This document shows positions 13,226-19,530 of a stretch of DNA of 19,530 nt, piece by piece; within the stretch, counting starts at the first letter, position 1; each line of letters begins with the position of its first letter. The notes below the pieces were generated by a model that was not told the origin of the DNA, did no database searches, and saw nothing but the letters and a program-made list of their open reading frames with translations. The DNA comes from Clostridia bacterium (GTDB lineage: Bacteria; Bacillota_A; Clostridia; Christensenellales; Aristaeellaceae): NCBI GenBank assembly GCA_017412025.1, contig JAFQOY010000264.1, positions 1 to 19,530 of the forward strand, given 5' to 3'. The position numbers and the translations under genes are program-made.

Positions 13226-13382
13226 GCCGGTATATCGCTGGTGGACGGGGGAAACTTTTTCTTCCGGGAAATGGGATTTCCCTCCATCAAAATCGAATCG
13301 GTCGCGCCATACACGCCGCCGCGACCGATTTGATTTTCTGTTCTATGCTGTTTTTCGGCAATCTGGCCGGTATATCGCCGGT
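13226..13382 (+). repeat. Pair of 17-base direct repeats flanking the spo0A-like terminator region
   Basis: GCCGGTATATCGCTGGT (13226-13242) recurs as GCCGGTATATCGCCGGT (13366-13382), 16 of 17 identical and 140 bases apart. Between them lie a 7-bp hairpin (GGGAAAT/ATTTCCC at 13266-13282) and the 18-bp terminator. The second copy is followed by TTTTT. This is most of the 298-base gap before the next gene. Confidence 0.6.
13289..13337 (+). terminator. Strong terminator after the Spo0A-like gene
   Basis: An 18-bp stem with one G-U pair (AAAATCGAATCGGTCGCG and its partner), 13-base loop, ending in TTTT. It lies 64 bases after the stop. Confidence 0.82.
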
Positions 13383-13428
13383 TTTTAATACGTTTTTACA
13401 ATTATATTTGTGAATTCTCATATAACTA

Positions 13429-13457
13429 TTGACACTGAGCTGGATGATATGCATAAT
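13429..13457 (+). promoter_or_regulatory. Sigma-A-type promoter of the phosphoribosyltransferase-like gene
   Basis: A consensus TTGACA is followed after 17 bases by CATAAT, in an AT-rich stretch 66 bases before the ATG. It is among the best promoters in the window. Confidence 0.8.
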
Positions 13458-13522
13458 AAAATATAGAAAACTGAATGCGGCATGAGACGACAGCGTGCTG
13501 CAGAAAAGACAGGAGTGAGCGC

Positions 13523-14161
13523 ATGGCCATTAAACTCATCCAGCTTCCGCACAAGACGGGCAACGTACCGCTTCGCTTCGCGAGGGGACACTTTGCGACC
13601 AGCCACAGCCACCTGAACCATTATATCGACATGACGATGACCAAGCACCGCTTGTCTGAGGCGCGCGAGGCTGCCGCCGCGCTGTGCGGCAAGTTCAGCA
13701 CCTCCACCGTGATTGATACCATCCTGTGCCTTGACGGCACGGAGGTCATCGGCGCGTGCATGGCCAGCGAGCTGACGCGCGCGGGCTATATGAACATGAA
13801 CGCTCACCGCACCATCTACGTCGCCACGCCGGAGCATACCTCCGGCAGCCAGCTGATTTTCCGCGACAATACCGCGCCGATGATCGTGGGCAAGCATGTG
13901 CTTGTGCTGGCTGCATCCGTCGCGACGGGCTATACCGCCGAGGCGGCGATTGACGCCATCCGCTACTATGGCGGCATTCCGGTCGGCGTCTGCTCCATCT
14001 TCGCCTGCACGCAGGAGTGCGAGGGATTCCCGGTCGTGAGCATTTACAGCAAGGACGACCTGGACGGCTATGAGAGCTATTCCGCCCGCGAGTGCCCGAT
14101 GTGCAAGGCGGGGATCAGGCTGGACGCGCTGGTCAACAGCCACGGCATCTCCAGCTTCTGA
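13523..14161 (+). CDS. Orotate-phosphoribosyltransferase-like protein with altered PRPP loop
   Basis: 212 residues; AGGAG is 8 bases before the ATG. The N-terminal part reads RFARGHFATSHSHLNHYIDM, a segment shared by a group of clostridial PRTase-like proteins. The fold continues through a hydrophobic core (TVIDTILCLDGTEVIGACMASEL) to the loop that should bind PRPP: VLVLAASVATGYTAEAAI at ~127-144. The usual acidic pair before the loop (VDDxxxTGxT) is Ala130-Ala131, while Thr135-Gly136-Tyr137-Thr138 remains. The C-terminus has a CPMC pair (~192-195) in SARECPMCKAGIRLDALVNS. The family is often annotated as orotate phosphoribosyltransferase, but no pyrimidine genes adjoin and loss of the acidic pair argues for changed chemistry or a ligand-binding role. 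It is monocistronic, with its own promoter and terminator. Confidence 0.75.
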   Translation: MAIKLIQLPHKTGNVPLRFARGHFATSHSHLNHYIDMTMTKHRLSEAREAAAALCGKFSTSTVIDTILCLDGTEVIGACMASELTRAGYMNMNAHRTIYVATPEHTSGSQLIFRDNTAPMIVGKHVLVLAASVATGYTAEAAIDAIRYYGGIPVGVCSIFACTQECEGFPVVSIYSKDDLDGYESYSARECPMCKAGIRLDALVNSHGISSF

Positions 14162-14207
14162 GCGAAGGGCTGAACGACTGGTTCGCCGTGCATCAAAAGA
14201 ATACGCG

Positions 14208-14238
14208 CTCTGCTCCGGATTTCCGGGGCAGAGTTTTT
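14208..14238 (+). terminator. Rho-independent terminator after the PRTase-like gene
   Basis: An 11-bp stem with one G-U pair (CTCTGCTCCGG/CCGGGGCAGAG), loop ATTT, then TTTTT. Confidence 0.88.
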
Positions 14239-14260
14239 GCTTCCCATTTGCCGCCGCCTG

Positions 14261-14269
14261 TGCTACAAT
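14261..14269 (+). promoter_or_regulatory. Extended -10 promoter of the MazG-like/GNAT operon
   Basis: TGC-TACAAT is an extended -10 element 34 bases before the MazG-like ATG. No good -35 is visible at the proper distance. Confidence 0.5.
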
Positions 14270-14303
14270 ACGGTCAGAAAAATCGATGCGGGAGAATAGA
14301 ATC

Positions 14304-14630
14304 ATGACCATCAACGAATACCAGGCGCTCGCCATGCGCACGCTCAATCCTGAGCTTGACAGGCGCGACGTGCTCATCAACGGCGTAATGGGCCTTTGCG
14401 GCGAGGCCGGCGAGGCGATTGACATCGTCAAAAAGCATCTGGCGCAGGGGCACGAGCTTGACCGCGAAGCGCTGGTCAAAGAGCTGGGCGACGTGGCGTG
14501 GTATCTGGCGGAGACGGCATATGCGCTGGGCGTTCCGCTTGAAGACGTGCTGCAGAAAAACATCGAGAAGCTGAAGGCGCGCTATCCGCAGGGATTTGAC
14601 ACGGAGTGCTCGCGGAACAGAAACGAGTGA
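14304..14630 (+). CDS. MazG-like nucleotide pyrophosphohydrolase
   Basis: 108 residues; the ATG is preceded by GGGAGAA. The single MazG domain shows the metal-binding pattern ExxE...ExxD: Glu34 and Glu37 in GLCGEAGEAIDIVKK, and Glu60 and Asp63 in KELGDVAWYLAE. MazG-type enzymes hydrolyse nucleoside triphosphates to monophosphates and pyrophosphate, cleaning the nucleotide pool. The length is that of the small single-domain group rather than full MazG. It is cytoplasmic and lies 7 bases before the acetyltransferase gene, probably in one transcript. Confidence 0.88.
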   Translation: MTINEYQALAMRTLNPELDRRDVLINGVMGLCGEAGEAIDIVKKHLAQGHELDREALVKELGDVAWYLAETAYALGVPLEDVLQKNIEKLKARYPQGFDTECSRNRNE

Positions 14631-14637
14631 GGAAGAA

Positions 14638-15141
14638 ATGGACGGGCAGATGACGATTGAACGGGCGAGGCCGGAGGATGCGGCGGCGGTCTATGCGCTG
14701 TATCATGCGCTGATTGACAGCCCGTACGGCACATGGAGCGAGGAATACCCGTCAAGGGAGCTGGTGTACGGCGATGTGCAGGCGGGCAAAACGCTGGTGA
14801 TGCGCACGGCGGACGGCGGGATCGCCGCGGCGATTGCGGTGCTTGACCAGGAGGACGAGCCGGAGTTTGACGAGGCGGGCGCATGGTATAAGGACGTGAG
14901 GAAATGGTCCGTGCCCGCGCGTCTTGGCGTGGCGAAGGCGATGCAGGGCAGAGGCCTGGCAAAGCGCATGCTGGAGGCGGCGATGAACGAAGGGCGCGGC
15001 AGGGGATGCGACGGCGTGCGCTTCCTGGTGGCGAAGGGCAATGTCATCGCGCTGCGCGCATATGCGGCATTCGGGTTTGACGTCTGCGGCGAGTGCGACA
15101 TGTGGGGCGATTCGTGGCTCTGCTATCAGAAAAGGCTTTGA
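14638..15141 (+). CDS. GNAT-family N-acetyltransferase
   Basis: 167 residues; GAGGA overlapping the MazG-like stop precedes the ATG by about 5 bases. The N-terminus TIERARPEDAAAVYALYHALIDS is a typical GNAT opening. The acetyl-CoA-binding motif is RLGVAKAMQGRGLAKRMLEAAM (QGRGLA at 103-108), and ALRAYAAFGFDVCGECDMWG is the standard C-terminal strand-helix segment. Substrate cannot be inferred. Coupling to the MazG-like gene suggests shared expression, not necessarily shared function. No terminator is visible before the trmB promoter, which begins right at its stop codon. Confidence 0.87.
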   Translation: MDGQMTIERARPEDAAAVYALYHALIDSPYGTWSEEYPSRELVYGDVQAGKTLVMRTADGGIAAAIAVLDQEDEPEFDEAGAWYKDVRKWSVPARLGVAKAMQGRGLAKRMLEAAMNEGRGRGCDGVRFLVAKGNVIALRAYAAFGFDVCGECDMWGDSWLCYQKRL

Positions 15142-15142
15142 C

Positions 15143-15171
15143 TTGCCTCGGGAAACAAACCATGATATACT
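15143..15171 (+). promoter_or_regulatory. Sigma-A-type promoter of trmB
   Basis: TTGCCT and TATACT are separated by 17 bases. It abuts the GNAT stop codon and gives a leader of about 60 bases. Confidence 0.7.
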
Positions 15172-15239
15172 GTACATACGTATGAATATTCCGGAGTCTG
15201 TCATGCGTGGCGGGCTCTTTTTTCTGGAGGCGCAAACCT

Positions 15240-16037
15240 ATGCATATGCGAACGAAGAAGTGGGCGAAGCCGGAGCTGGCTGTATGCCCGTATTTTACGG
15301 ACAGGCCGGATAAGCTGCGCGGACAGTGGCGCGGGCAGTTTGAGGCCGACCAGAAGCTGTATCTTGAGCTGGGCTGCGGCAAGGGCGTGTCCACCGCGGC
15401 GATGGTATACGACAACCGGGACGTCAACTTTATCGCCATCGACATCACCTGCAACGTGCTGGGCGATACGCGCCGCAACATCGAGAAGGCGTACGCGGGC
15501 GAACCGGTCAAGAACGTGATCATCGCGCGGCACAACATCGAGGATATCCGCTATATCTTTGCGCCGGAGGACCGCGTCGAGCGCATCTACATCAATTTCT
15601 GCAATCCCTGGACGAAGCGGCCCAAGTATGCCAAGAGGAGGCTGACGCACCCGCGCCAGCTGATGCAGTACCGCGATTTTCTCGTGGACGGCGGCGAAAT
15701 CTGGTTCAAGACGGACGATACGCCGCTGTTTACGGAGTCGCTGCCGGATTTTGAGGCCTGCGGCTTTGAGATGCTCTATCTGGTGAACGACCTGCACGCT
15801 GCAGGCTTTGAGCCGAACTACATCAGCGAGCACGAGAAGAAGTTCACGGAGCTGGGGGTGCCGATCAAGTTTGTGATCTTCCGCAAGAAGCCGGGCGAAA
15901 TTGAGATCGATCCCGTCCGCTGGGTGATGCCGGGCGCGTTTGCGAAGCTGCGCCTCGCCGGGGAAGAGGCGGAAGAAGATGAAGAAGCGGAAGAAGGCGC
16001 GGAAGGCGAAGAGCCTGCTGAACTGCTGGAGGCATAA
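15240..16037 (+). CDS. trmB: tRNA (guanine-N7-)-methyltransferase TrmB
   Basis: 265 residues; GGAGG lies 9 bases before the ATG (a second ATG follows two codons later). It methylates G46 in the tRNA variable loop using S-adenosylmethionine. Motif I is LYLELGCGKGVSTAAM (~40-55), and the acidic end of the next strand is FIAIDIT. The family signature (usually FxDPWPKxxHxKRRL) reads INFCNPWTKRPKYAKRRLTHPRQL, with Asn122 where Asp is usual. The GGEIWFKTDD segment and the C-terminal NYISEHEKKFTELGVPI are also typical. Beyond ~240 there is an acidic, low-complexity extension of about 25 residues not present in the ~215-residue standard enzyme. The lipid-kinase gene follows after 35 bases, probably co-transcribed. 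Confidence 0.94.
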   Translation: MHMRTKKWAKPELAVCPYFTDRPDKLRGQWRGQFEADQKLYLELGCGKGVSTAAMVYDNRDVNFIAIDITCNVLGDTRRNIEKAYAGEPVKNVIIARHNIEDIRYIFAPEDRVERIYINFCNPWTKRPKYAKRRLTHPRQLMQYRDFLVDGGEIWFKTDDTPLFTESLPDFEACGFEMLYLVNDLHAAGFEPNYISEHEKKFTELGVPIKFVIFRKKPGEIEIDPVRWVMPGAFAKLRLAGEEAEEDEEAEEGAEGEEPAELLEA

Positions 16038-16072
16038 CGGCGCGCTGATACGAAAGAAAAGGGGAACGTCGC

Positions 16073-16951
16073 ATGTTTGGCATCATCGTCAATCCGGTAT
16101 CCGGAGGGGGAAAGCACAGAAAAATCGCGCATGAAATCGGCGTCCTGCTGGAAAAGCGCGGACAGGAATGGCGCGTTTATGAAACGCAGTGCGAAGGCGA
16201 CGGCACGAACGAGGCGCAGCGGGCGATCGACGACGGCTGCAGCGCAGTCGTCTGCGTCGGCGGAGACGGCACGCTCAGCGAGGTTGTGCAGGCCGTGGCC
16301 GGCAGCGGCAGGACGCTGTATCTGGTGCCCTGCGGCACGGGCAATGACTTTGCGCGCGCGCTCGGGCTGAAGCATGATCCGCTTGCGGCGTTTATCAGCC
16401 AGCTCGACGGCGAGGAGACGCGCGTTGACTGCGGCTGCGTCAACGGGAAGGCGTTTGCCAATATTTCCGGCTCCGGGTTTGACGTGGAGGTGCTGCGCAA
16501 GACGGAGGAACTCAAGGCGGTCTATCCCGGCGGCAAGGCGTACCGCAAGGCCGTTATGGCGGTGCTTGGCAGCTATCGGGCCTTTCAGGCCGACGTCGTC
16601 CTTGACGGCGGCGAAACGCTGAGCAAGCGCTTCACGATTGTGGAAATCGCCAACGGGCGCTATTTCGGCGGCGGCATGCTCGTTGCGCCGAAGGCGAGCT
16701 ATACCGACGGCACGTTTGACGTCGTGATGATTGACTGCGTTGCGCCGTGGTTTATTCCGTTCCTGCTGCCGCTGTTTATCCTGGGCGTTCATATCTATAT
16801 TCCGATCGTGCGCGTGGTTAGGGCAAAGGAGATTGTGCTCAGGTCCAGGGACATGGTGCTCAACATCGACGGGCGGCTTGAATTGATGGACGAGGCGCGC
16901 TACAGCATCATGCCGGGGGCGCTGCGGATGCGTTTGCCTGCGCGGAAGTGA
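16073..16951 (+). CDS. Diacylglycerol/lipid kinase family protein (DgkB/YegS type)
   Basis: 292 residues; AGGGGAA precedes the ATG by about 7 bases. The DAGK catalytic domain shows NPVSGGGK at the N-terminus, VCVGGDGTLSEVVQ (GGDGT 63-67) and PCGTGNDFAR (~87-95). The second half has ISGSGFDVEV, then YFGGGMLVAPKASYTDGTFDVVMI, and the C-terminal VLNIDGR. Such enzymes phosphorylate diacylglycerol or related lipids at the inner face of the membrane, feeding phosphatidate back to phospholipid synthesis. The hydrophobic stretch FIPFLLPLFILGVHIYIPIV (~229-248) may help membrane contact. Substrate is inferred from the family. A terminator follows. Confidence 0.9.
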   Translation: MFGIIVNPVSGGGKHRKIAHEIGVLLEKRGQEWRVYETQCEGDGTNEAQRAIDDGCSAVVCVGGDGTLSEVVQAVAGSGRTLYLVPCGTGNDFARALGLKHDPLAAFISQLDGEETRVDCGCVNGKAFANISGSGFDVEVLRKTEELKAVYPGGKAYRKAVMAVLGSYRAFQADVVLDGGETLSKRFTIVEIANGRYFGGGMLVAPKASYTDGTFDVVMIDCVAPWFIPFLLPLFILGVHIYIPIVRVVRAKEIVLRSRDMVLNIDGRLELMDEARYSIMPGALRMRLPARK

Positions 16952-16967
16952 CAACACAGATTCTTTC

Positions 16968-16998
16968 AAAAGGTCTGCACAATTGTGCAGGCTTTTTT
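16968..16998 (+). terminator. Rho-independent terminator after the lipid-kinase gene
   Basis: CTGCAC-AATT-GTGCAG forms the core stem, extended outward by several A-T, G-C and G-U pairs, followed by TTTTTT. Confidence 0.87.
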
Positions 16999-17134
16999 GA
17001 TTTTTCATAGAATACATAAATATATGAACAGCGTGTAACAAATGTGTAAAAAATTGGGAGAAAGGGAGAAAAGACGGGAAGAAAGTGGAAAACTGATCCG
17101 TCTTATGGGCAGAGTAATACAAAGGAGCGTGAGC

Positions 17135-18820
17135 ATGATGAAGAAAAGATGGATTTGCCTGATGATTTCCGCGCTGCTGATTGCGGCGGTATCCGCATGC
17201 GGCGTGTGCGAGAGCCTGTTTGTGGATAACCGGGAGACGGACAAGATCTATCCCGAACGGCTGAACCTGCGCACGGAGCCCTCGAAGGAGGGCGGGATCA
17301 TCGGCCTTTATTACACGGGCGCTGAGGTGGAAAACCTCGGGCAGGAGAACGAGACGTATACGAAGGTGTCCGTCGGCGGCATGACCGGATACATGGCGAC
17401 GGAATACCTGATCACCGCAGAGGAGGCGGAGCGGCGCTACGGGGCGGAGAGCGGCTTTGGCAGCTGCCGCGCGGCGCAGGTGGATCTGACCGGCATGTGG
17501 CAGACGTCCTGCGCGCTGCTTGCGGATACGGATCCGCAGGCGGAAAGCTATGGCGAGCTTCCGGATGACACAGACGTCCGTTTGGTCGCCGTGCTGGATA
17601 CCTGGGCGTACATCAAAGCGCCGGTTGAGGGCAAAGAGATGATGGGCTATGTGCCGCTTGACGTACTGACGGACGTGGGCGGGCTGAAGGCGAGCATCGT
17701 CTCCGGCTCGAAGGCGGACACGAAGACGATGCTCTATGCCGCGCCGGGCAGCAAGGCGAAGACGATCATGGTGCTCAAAAACGGCACGGCGTGCTTCAGC
17801 CTCTTTGGCCGCAGGGAGAGCGGATGGCGGCGCGTGCGCGTGGGCGGCGTATCCGGCTGGATCCGCGATAACCAGGGCGTACACGATCTGCAGAACGAGC
17901 CGCGCAGCGTCGTGCCGTATTATCCGCTGCAGATGAAGACGAAAAAGGACGTCATCCTTTACAGCGAGGCAGGCGACAAGGCCCTGCCGTATATGACCCT
18001 TGGCCGGGATATGCAGGTGGAGATCCTGGCGGAGCAGGACGATTACGTCTACGTCCGCACGATGGAGGGCGGCGCAGGCGCGTATGACTGCGGCGACTTC
18101 GGCTTTGTGAAGATTTCGGATCTGACGCTGTTTGAAACCGACGCGGGCGTGGGCGTGGCGCAGGTGGACGACGGCGACCTGCCGGCGATGCTGATGAAGC
18201 AGCCGGACGCGGAGGCGGAGCTTGTCGGCGCGCTGTGCTCCGGCGCGCAGGTGCGCATTGTGGATTATACGCAGACGGACTACGTGCAGGTGAAGCTGGG
18301 CGACGTGCAGGGCTACATCTCCAAGGACGAAATCCGGCTGCTGACGTATGAGGGCGCGCAGGCGTCCCAGAAGATTCCCCAGCGCGCGAAGGTACTGGAG
18401 GACGCCGTGCTCAGGGCGAAGCCCGCAGCCTCTGCAAAGGGCGGCGTTACGGCGCCGGCGGGCAGCCGCGTGTACATGCTGGGCTGCTTTGGCGAATGGG
18501 CGTTTGTGCGCTATGCAGATAAGGCGGACCTGCAGGTGAGCAGCAGTGAGAGCGACGCGACGGGCTTTGTGCCGCTTGAAAGGCTGAGCGCCCCGGCGAG
18601 CACGACGCACCTGATCGCGTATGTGAATGCGGATAAGGTGAACCTGCGCTCAAGCGGGAGCAGCGAGAGCGGAGAGATCATCGGCAGGGTGAGCACGGGC
18701 GAGCGCGCGCGCGTAGCGGATTACGGCGTGGAATGGACGCTGATTGAGACCGACGCGGGCAAGCGCGGCTACATCAAGACGGATTATCTCGATTTTCCGC
18801 TCCATGCCCGCTCAAAATGA
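17135..18820 (+). CDS. Probable lipoprotein with about seven bacterial SH3 (SH3b) modules
   Basis: 561 residues; AAGGAG is 7 bases before the ATG (a second ATG follows immediately). The N-terminus is a signal sequence with a possible lipobox VSA-Cys22, suggesting a lipid-anchored outer-face protein. Seven SH3b-like modules can be laid out at roughly 42-94, 124-178, 197-248, 272-330, 349-402, 424-484 and 500-552. The first and last carry the clear pattern LNLRxxxS...GxIIG...G...V and end in GYMATEYL or GYIKTDYL. The middle ones are more divergent. SH3b domains bind cell-wall peptides, so a wall-binding or wall-scaffolding role is inferred. No catalytic domain (such as NlpC/P60 or amidase) is present, which is unusual for SH3b proteins. 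The promoter is unclear; AT-rich sequence overlaps the preceding terminator. Confidence 0.83.
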   Translation: MMKKRWICLMISALLIAAVSACGVCESLFVDNRETDKIYPERLNLRTEPSKEGGIIGLYYTGAEVENLGQENETYTKVSVGGMTGYMATEYLITAEEAERRYGAESGFGSCRAAQVDLTGMWQTSCALLADTDPQAESYGELPDDTDVRLVAVLDTWAYIKAPVEGKEMMGYVPLDVLTDVGGLKASIVSGSKADTKTMLYAAPGSKAKTIMVLKNGTACFSLFGRRESGWRRVRVGGVSGWIRDNQGVHDLQNEPRSVVPYYPLQMKTKKDVILYSEAGDKALPYMTLGRDMQVEILAEQDDYVYVRTMEGGAGAYDCGDFGFVKISDLTLFETDAGVGVAQVDDGDLPAMLMKQPDAEAELVGALCSGAQVRIVDYTQTDYVQVKLGDVQGYISKDEIRLLTYEGAQASQKIPQRAKVLEDAVLRAKPAASAKGGVTAPAGSRVYMLGCFGEWAFVRYADKADLQVSSSESDATGFVPLERLSAPASTTHLIAYVNADKVNLRSSGSSESGEIIGRVSTGERARVADYGVEWTLIETDAGKRGYIKTDYLDFPLHARSK

Positions 18821-18838
18821 GCAGGAGAATCAAAATCG

Positions 18839-18868
18839 GCGGGGCTGCAGAAAACAGCCCCGCTTTTT
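18839..18868 (+). terminator. Rho-independent terminator after the SH3b gene
   Basis: A perfect 9-bp stem (GCGGGGCTG/CAGCCCCGC), 7-base loop, then TTTTT. Confidence 0.9.
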
Positions 18869-18932
18869 GATGAAAAACTGGAAAGAAAAAGACATAACTG
18901 CGCGTAATAGGTGTGGAAAAAGCGGAAAGAAT

Positions 18933-18988
18933 GGACAAAAAGCAGGGAATAGAATTCGACTGTTTTTGTCCGCAGCGGCGCTGCTGCG
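18933..18988. other. Two tandem inverted repeats in the gap before the HPr-like gene
   Basis: GGACAAAAA-G-CAG pairs with CTG-TTTTTGTCC (18933-18971, one bulge), with a smaller GAAT/ATTC pairing in the loop. CGCAGC/GCTGCG (18971-18988) follows at once. Both lie upstream of the HPr-like promoter, so they are outside its transcript. Their role is unclear. Confidence 0.45.
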
Positions 18989-18999
18989 GCGGACGGGGC

Positions 19000-19029
19000 T
19001 TGCACAAAACGCAGGATATGGCGTATAAT
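19000..19029 (+). promoter_or_regulatory. Sigma-A-type promoter of the HPr-like gene
   Basis: TTGCAC and a perfect TATAAT are separated by 18 bases, 51 bases before the ATG. Confidence 0.72.
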
Positions 19030-19080
19030 CACCCGGCCCGCAGAAATCAGGACGGCGGGCGAAGAAAGGAGTGCATGCAC

Positions 19081-19338
19081 ATGAAGCAGTTCAGCTATGT
19101 GATGACCAGACCTGTTGCGCCGCATGCGCGGCCTGTGGGAAAGCTGATCAAAGAGGCCTCGCGCTTTGCAAGCAGCATCAGACTGAACGACGGGGCGTCA
19201 AGCGCCGAGCTCGGCAGAGATGCGGACGTGGTGAAGATGAACCTGCGCTGCGGAAATGAGATCACAGTGACCGTGGAGGGCAGGGACGAGGAAGCCGCTG
19301 TCGCCGCAATCCAGAATTACATGGTGGCCAATTTCTGA
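19081..19338 (+). CDS. HPr-family phosphocarrier-like protein lacking the Ser46 site
   Basis: 85 residues, normal HPr length. AAGGAG is 9 bases before this ATG; an in-frame ATG 6 bases earlier is too close to it. The phospho-accepting His15 is present in PVAPHARPVGKLIKEAS, aligned exactly with Bacillus HPr, including Arg17 and Pro18. The regulatory Ser46 region, normally SIMGVMSLG, reads RDADVVKMNL, so position 46 is Arg. GNEITVTVEGRDEEAAVAAIQNYM is the usual C-terminal part. HPr passes phosphate from enzyme I to sugar-specific PTS enzymes; Ser46 phosphorylation by HPrK links it to catabolite repression. This protein could take phosphate on His but not be an HPrK target, so it is probably a paralogue. 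No enzyme I or PTS gene adjoins. Confidence 0.85.
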   Translation: MKQFSYVMTRPVAPHARPVGKLIKEASRFASSIRLNDGASSAELGRDADVVKMNLRCGNEITVTVEGRDEEAAVAAIQNYMVANF

Positions 19339-19363
19339 TATACGAAAGAGCAATAGAAGACGA

Positions 19364-19392
19364 AAACGCACGGAGATCAACCCCGTGCGTTT
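19364..19392 (+). terminator. Hairpin terminator after the HPr-like gene
   Basis: A perfect 10-bp stem (AAACGCACGG/CCGTGCGTTT) with a 9-base loop lies 25 bases after the stop. The T run is part of the stem, so efficiency is uncertain. Confidence 0.6.
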
Positions 19393-19530
19393 CAGACCGT
19401 CAACAAAGTATTGTTGACGGTCTGTCGCTGCAAGTCTGCTAACGCATACTTGCAGCGGATAAAACATCATTTTCTTGTACGCTGCGCGTACGGCCAGAAA
19501 ATGATATAGGAAGCGGCTTGCAGCCGCTCC
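19393..19530. repeat. Cluster of inverted repeats running to the window edge
   Basis: Four further hairpins follow the HPr terminator almost without gaps. They are CAGACCGTCAACAA with its 14-bp complement (19393-19424, loop AGTA); CGCTGCAAGT/ACTTGCAGCG (19426-19457); ATCATTTTCT/AGAAAATGAT with an inner GTACGC/GCGTAC (19466-19505); and AGCGGCT/AGCCGCT (19512-19528). No reading frame with a ribosome-binding site is seen. It could be a structured RNA, the edge of a palindromic repeat element, or an intergenic mobile element. Confidence 0.6.

Noticed and set aside
15940..16134. Lys/Arg-rich plus-strand frame between trmB and the lipid kinase
   Set aside because: Out-of-frame product of the Glu-rich trmB tail and the start of the next gene; no ribosome-binding site.
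15818..18610. Very long open frame (930 codons) on the minus strand
   Set aside because: It lies opposite trmB, the lipid kinase and the SH3b gene, all of which have clear domains and ribosome-binding sites. Its translation is His/Arg/Ala-rich with no recognisable domain, as expected for the complement of GC-rich genes.
19364..19530. CRISPR array
   Set aside because: The stems differ from each other in sequence and length and there are no equal spacers, so these are separate palindromes and not direct repeats.

Overview
The window looks like chromosome of a GC-rich, endospore-forming Firmicute, most likely a Clostridia-type gut lineage. Evidence: spoIIP, sigG, a ymxH/ylmC-type gene, spoIVB and a Spo0A-family regulator all lie here with strong Shine-Dalgarno sites, alongside sigma-A-type promoters and compact intergenic terminators. 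No tRNA, rRNA, CRISPR array, IS element or phage gene was seen. The exact taxon cannot be fixed from the sequence alone.

Layout. 1-576: 3' end of a galactokinase gene with a terminator. 757-2661: a stand-alone membrane-bound nucleoside-diphosphate-sugar 4,6-dehydratase (FlaA1/PglF/CapD type) with its own promoter and a 12-bp palindrome at the start site. 2802-3260 (minus): MarR regulator. 3554-6581: a tight three-gene operon encoding a MotA/TolQ/ExbB-type channel subunit with a very long cytoplasmic helical tail, a MotB-type subunit with a transmembrane Asp, a ~100-residue coiled coil and an OmpA-like peptidoglycan-binding domain, and an unrecognised single-pass protein. The first two resemble the ZorA/ZorB motor of Zorya anti-phage defence, but no ZorC, ZorD or ZorE is present. 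6687-7505: an unrecognised Cys-rich protein, possibly a spore-coat type.

7608-13224 is a sporulation block: spoIIP (sigma-E-type promoter), convergent and overlapping with sigG (candidate sigma-G autoregulated promoter), divergent ymxH/ylmC-like gene, nrdR with a possible short leader ORF, spoIVB behind a hairpin that covers its ribosome-binding site, an inserted C39-like cysteine peptidase on the minus strand, and a Spo0A-family regulator whose receiver lacks the phosphorylation residues (Glu at position 56).

13523-19338 is metabolic and housekeeping: a phosphoribosyltransferase-like protein with an altered PRPP loop, a MazG-like pyrophosphohydrolase with a GNAT acetyltransferase, trmB with a diacylglycerol/lipid kinase, a seven-module SH3b probable lipoprotein, and an HPr-like protein that keeps His15 but has Arg at the Ser46 position. 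The last 170 bases are a dense run of inverted repeats that extends to the window edge.

Best candidates for something undescribed: the three-gene ZorAB-like motor operon; the Spo0A homologue with a pseudo-receiver; the spoIVB leader hairpin overlapping a candidate sigma-G promoter; and the hairpin cluster at the right end.
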